Shown: piece after piece, positions 6,894 to 11,039 of the stretch
How the letters are laid out: each line of letters opens with the position of its first letter
Position numbering within the stretch: the stretch's first letter is position 1
Source: Vulcanimicrobiota bacterium
GTDB lineage: Bacteria > Vulcanimicrobiota > Vulcanimicrobiia > Vulcanimicrobiales > Vulcanimicrobiaceae
Assembly (NCBI GenBank): GCA_030040695.1
Contig: JASHTE010000174.1
Coordinates: forward strand, 1 to 11,039
Direction: 5' to 3'
Length of the DNA: 11,039 nucleotides
Position numbers and translations under genes: made by a program
The notes under the pieces: model-generated
Database searches by the model: none
Told to the model about the DNA's origin: nothing
Seen by the model: the letters and a program-made list of their open reading frames with translations, nothing else

Positions 6894-7865
6894 ATGGCCG
6901 ACACGCTCGCTGCCGTCAAGCCGATCCCCATTGAGGCCGTTGAAGCGGCTCGTGAGAGAATCGCAGGTACGATACTGCGCACGCCGCTCGTGCGTTTGCA
7001 GACTCGGGAAGGGCCCGAGATCTATCTCAAACTCGAGAACCTGCAACCGATCAATTCGTTCAAGCTACGCGGAGCGGCTAACGCGGTCGGGATGCTCTCG
7101 CCGGCCGCTCGTGCGCTCGGAGTATGGACGATCAGCGCGGGCAACGCCGGACAGGGTGTTGCATACGCGGCGCGCCAGATGGGCGTGCCGTGCACGGTTG
7201 TTACCATCGAGACCGCTCCCGAGACGAAGGTAGAGCGCATGCGCGCTCTCGGAGCACGAATCGTGAAAGCGCCGTTCGATGCGTGCTGGAATGCGATGGA
7301 GCAGCGCGCGTTTCCGGGGGTCGACGGCACGTTCGTGCATCCGTTCGACGACGACGACTTTATCGCGGGGAACGCGACGATGGGTCTCGAGATCGTTGAA
7401 GACCTGCCGAACGTCGCGGCCGTCGTCACCGCAATCGGGGGTGGCGGCCTCGTCACGGGCGTCGCTTCAGCCGTGCGCGCACGCAAGCCAGGCGTGCACA
7501 TTTTCGGCGCCGAGCCCGAGACGGCGGCACCGGCGGCGCTGTCGTTTTCGCGCCGCGAGGCGTCGGTCTTCGAACCGTGGCAGGCGTCGTTTGTCGACGG
7601 CGCGGGCGGTAAGAGCGTCTTTCCGCGTATGTGGGAACGCATGCGTGACGTCGTCGACGGATCGATCGTCGTCACGCTTGACGAGACGAAGCGCGCGATG
7701 CGTGTGCTCGCCGAGAAGGCACGTGTGATCGCCGAAGGGGCCGGAGCGCTTTCGGTGGCCGCGGCGCTCAGCGGAAAGGCTGGGCCGGGCCCGGTTGTCG
7801 TGGTTATCTCGGGCGGTAATATCGAGTTAGCGACGTTCGCCGAGCTGACCGTACCACGTCTCTAG
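6894..7865 (+). CDS. PLP-dependent threonine/serine ammonia-lyase-like enzyme (fold type II)
   Basis: This 323-residue cytosolic enzyme of the tryptophan-synthase-beta (fold II) group most likely deaminates threonine to 2-oxobutanoate or serine to pyruvate. The PLP lysine is K57 in SFKLRGA (55-61). The glycine-rich phosphate loop is GGGGL (182-186). EGAGA (281-285) and SGGN (306-309) are typical of threonine dehydratases. HPFDDDDFIAGN (149-160) matches the family's HPFDD..VIAG block. No ACT domain follows, so it is the short, catabolic-type form without isoleucine feedback. The usual SxGNHxQG motif reads SAGNAGQG (81-88), with Ala in place of His. Serine racemase or hydroxyaspartate dehydratase activity is possible. 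No Shine-Dalgarno is seen before ATG 6894, but the N-terminus (IEAVEAARERIAGTILRTPL) aligns as expected. Its 3' end overlaps the convergent S10 gene by 39 bp. Confidence 0.85.
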   Translation: MADTLAAVKPIPIEAVEAARERIAGTILRTPLVRLQTREGPEIYLKLENLQPINSFKLRGAANAVGMLSPAARALGVWTISAGNAGQGVAYAARQMGVPCTVVTIETAPETKVERMRALGARIVKAPFDACWNAMEQRAFPGVDGTFVHPFDDDDFIAGNATMGLEIVEDLPNVAAVVTAIGGGGLVTGVASAVRARKPGVHIFGAEPETAAPAALSFSRREASVFEPWQASFVDGAGGKSVFPRMWERMRDVVDGSIVVTLDETKRAMRVLAEKARVIAEGAGALSVAAALSGKAGPGPVVVVISGGNIELATFAELTVPRL

Positions 7866-9306
7866 ATCCCGCCTGTAGGCGGCGAGCGCAGAAGGATTCA
7901 AGTAGATCATGTGCCCCGACGGATACACTGCGAAGGTGATGTTTCTCCGGAGCGGTGGGGCGATACCGAGGTGATGCAGCGTATACTCGGTTTCGAAGAA
8001 CGGCGTCGCGAGATCGTAGTAACCGTTTGCCGAGAACACCCGTAGCGACGGGTTTGCGCTCATAGCTTCGGCGAGGTCCGGCGTGACGTTCGGTGGCGGA
8101 TCGTCGCCGTTGCGCCTGTAGTCCCAAGGCACGTCGACCTCGGTGAGGTACGGCATCGGCGGATCGTAGTGCAGCGTCTCGACAATGTATTGATGGAACG
8201 CCGCCGTGTATGCGCCGCTGATGCCGACGTCGGACGGGTCCCAGCCGGGCTCGTCGCTCATCGGATCGACGCCGAACGTCTGGTAGCGGGAGTCGTATGT
8301 CCCAACGATGATATCGTCATCGCGCAGCAGCTCCTTTTCGAAGCGTACGTAGCTAATTCTGAGGTTTGAAGCGCGGATGTACGCGTCGGAAATACCGAGG
8401 TACTCATGCAGGCGCGCGACGTCTGCCTCGAACTCGGCTTGCGGAAGAGTGGCGCCCTGGGCGAGGTCGTGCAAGTACGTCGTTCCCGCGAACGCCTCGA
8501 CCTCATCGAGAAACGAAGCGAGGCCAAGCCTCGTGTTCGCTCGGTGGTGGTACCATGCAGTTGCGGCCTCGGAGGGAAGATAGAGCACGTAGCCCCAGTC
8601 GCCGCTTGCATAGGGTCCTCCCGTGAGGAGCTCTGCGAGGTTCCAATCGAGGATCGATGACTGCAGTACGACACCGTTTATCTGAACGCCGGCCTTTTGC
8701 AGCATGTCGACGAGGACGCAGTCACGCGTCGTCCCGTAGCTCTCGCCAAAGAGAACCTTGGGCGAGTTCCAGCGGCGAAACTCGGTGATGTACCGCTCGA
8801 TGAACTGGGTGAACGCGCGAGCGTCTTGGTCGACGCCGAAGAAGTCCTCATCCTTCCCTGCCCCGAGGACGCGGCTATATCCGGTGCCCGGTGCATCAAT
8901 AAAGACTTCGTCCGTCGTATCGAGAAGGCTGTAGCGATTCGGCAGTAGGCGATATGGAGCGGGCTTCGTCGGAGCGCCATTCGCGACGTCCACGCGGACG
9001 GGGCCGAACGAGCCCATGTGCAGCCAAATCGTGGAGCTGCCCGGACCGCCGTTGTAGAAGAACGTGACGGGGCGAGTACGCGCATTCACGTGGTCCATCG
9101 TATAAGCGACGTAAAACATGCGCGCCGTTACCGCATCGGTCTTGGGATCGTGGAGCGTGATCGTGCCGGCACGAGCCGTATATGAAATACGATGGCCGGC
9201 TGTGGTGAGAACGTGATGGGTTACGGCATCCGGAAACGTTGGTGGAACCGAGAGCGGGGCGTTCGGGGCCTTGGCCGCCGCGAGCAGAACGAACCCCAGC
9301 GCGAGG

Positions 9307-9323
<17 letters not shown>
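7827..9323 (-). CDS. Secreted S10-family serine carboxypeptidase (distal copy)
   Basis: Peptidase family S10 enzymes remove C-terminal residues from peptides and are known for working at acidic pH. I chose GTG at 9323 (498 residues), which places a normal signal peptide at the N-terminus (VRSVTSLALGFVLLAAAKA). A TTG at 9362 would add 13 residues before it. Numbered from the GTG, the oxyanion motif NGGPGSS is at 91-97, the nucleophile S195 in GESYG, D437 in NGYYDLATPF and H471 in SGHMIYL, so the triad is complete. The family PW motif appears as VPWDY. It is the second of two tandem S10 genes; its start overlaps the upstream copy's 3' end by 17 bp (56 bp from the TTG), implying coupled translation. 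Export as a mature periplasmic or extracellular enzyme is likely. The substrate is unknown. Confidence 0.92.

Positions 9324-11039
<1,716 letters not shown>

Overview
This is a dense, GC-rich bacterial stretch with no RNA gene, mobile element or CRISPR array visible. It holds nine protein genes, the first and last cut by the window edges. Intergenic space is only about 250 bases, in gaps of 47, 92, 4 and 107 bp. Five of the nine products carry an N-terminal export signal, so this is a region rich in secreted enzymes. Large secreted BNR-repeat proteins, S10 carboxypeptidases and Pro/Ala/Ser/Thr-rich secreted proteins remind me of Acidobacteriota or Eremiobacterota (WPS-2)-type soil bacteria. 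That assignment is a weak inference and nothing here proves a phylum.

Left (1-2208, + strand): the end of a universal stress protein gene overlaps the start of a pfkB-type phosphofructokinase gene by four bases (ATGA). A secreted alpha/beta hydrolase gene follows 47 bp later. Its tail runs 54 bp into the opposing gene for an exported RidA/YjgF-family protein (2155-2598, - strand).

Middle (2599-6893): a 92-bp divergent spacer with a short perfect hairpin separates ridA from a very large secreted protein of 1036 residues (2691-5801, + strand) with eleven Asp-box (BNR) motifs. Four bases beyond its stop ends a convergent gene (5806-6786, - strand) for an unrecognised secreted protein with four cysteines and a Pro-Ala linker. 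That gene has the strongest Shine-Dalgarno sequence in the window. The 107-bp divergent spacer next to it holds a 9-bp perfect inverted repeat, plus a third repeat arm that would allow two competing folds.

Right (6894-11039): a PLP-dependent threonine/serine ammonia-lyase-like gene (+ strand) converges, with 39 bp overlap, on a tightly packed - strand operon. In transcription order the operon is 4-hydroxyphenylpyruvate dioxygenase (hpd, partial), then two tandem paralogous secreted S10 serine carboxypeptidases. All its junctions overlap.

Taken together, the right side looks like export of acid-type carboxypeptidases coupled to cytosolic catabolism of tyrosine/phenylalanine and hydroxy-amino acids, meaning peptide scavenging. 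The left side joins a stress protein to a glycolytic kinase. No clear new defence or mobile system is present. The least explained items are the hpd-S10-S10 operon, the exported RidA, the unknown secreted protein and the three-armed repeat.
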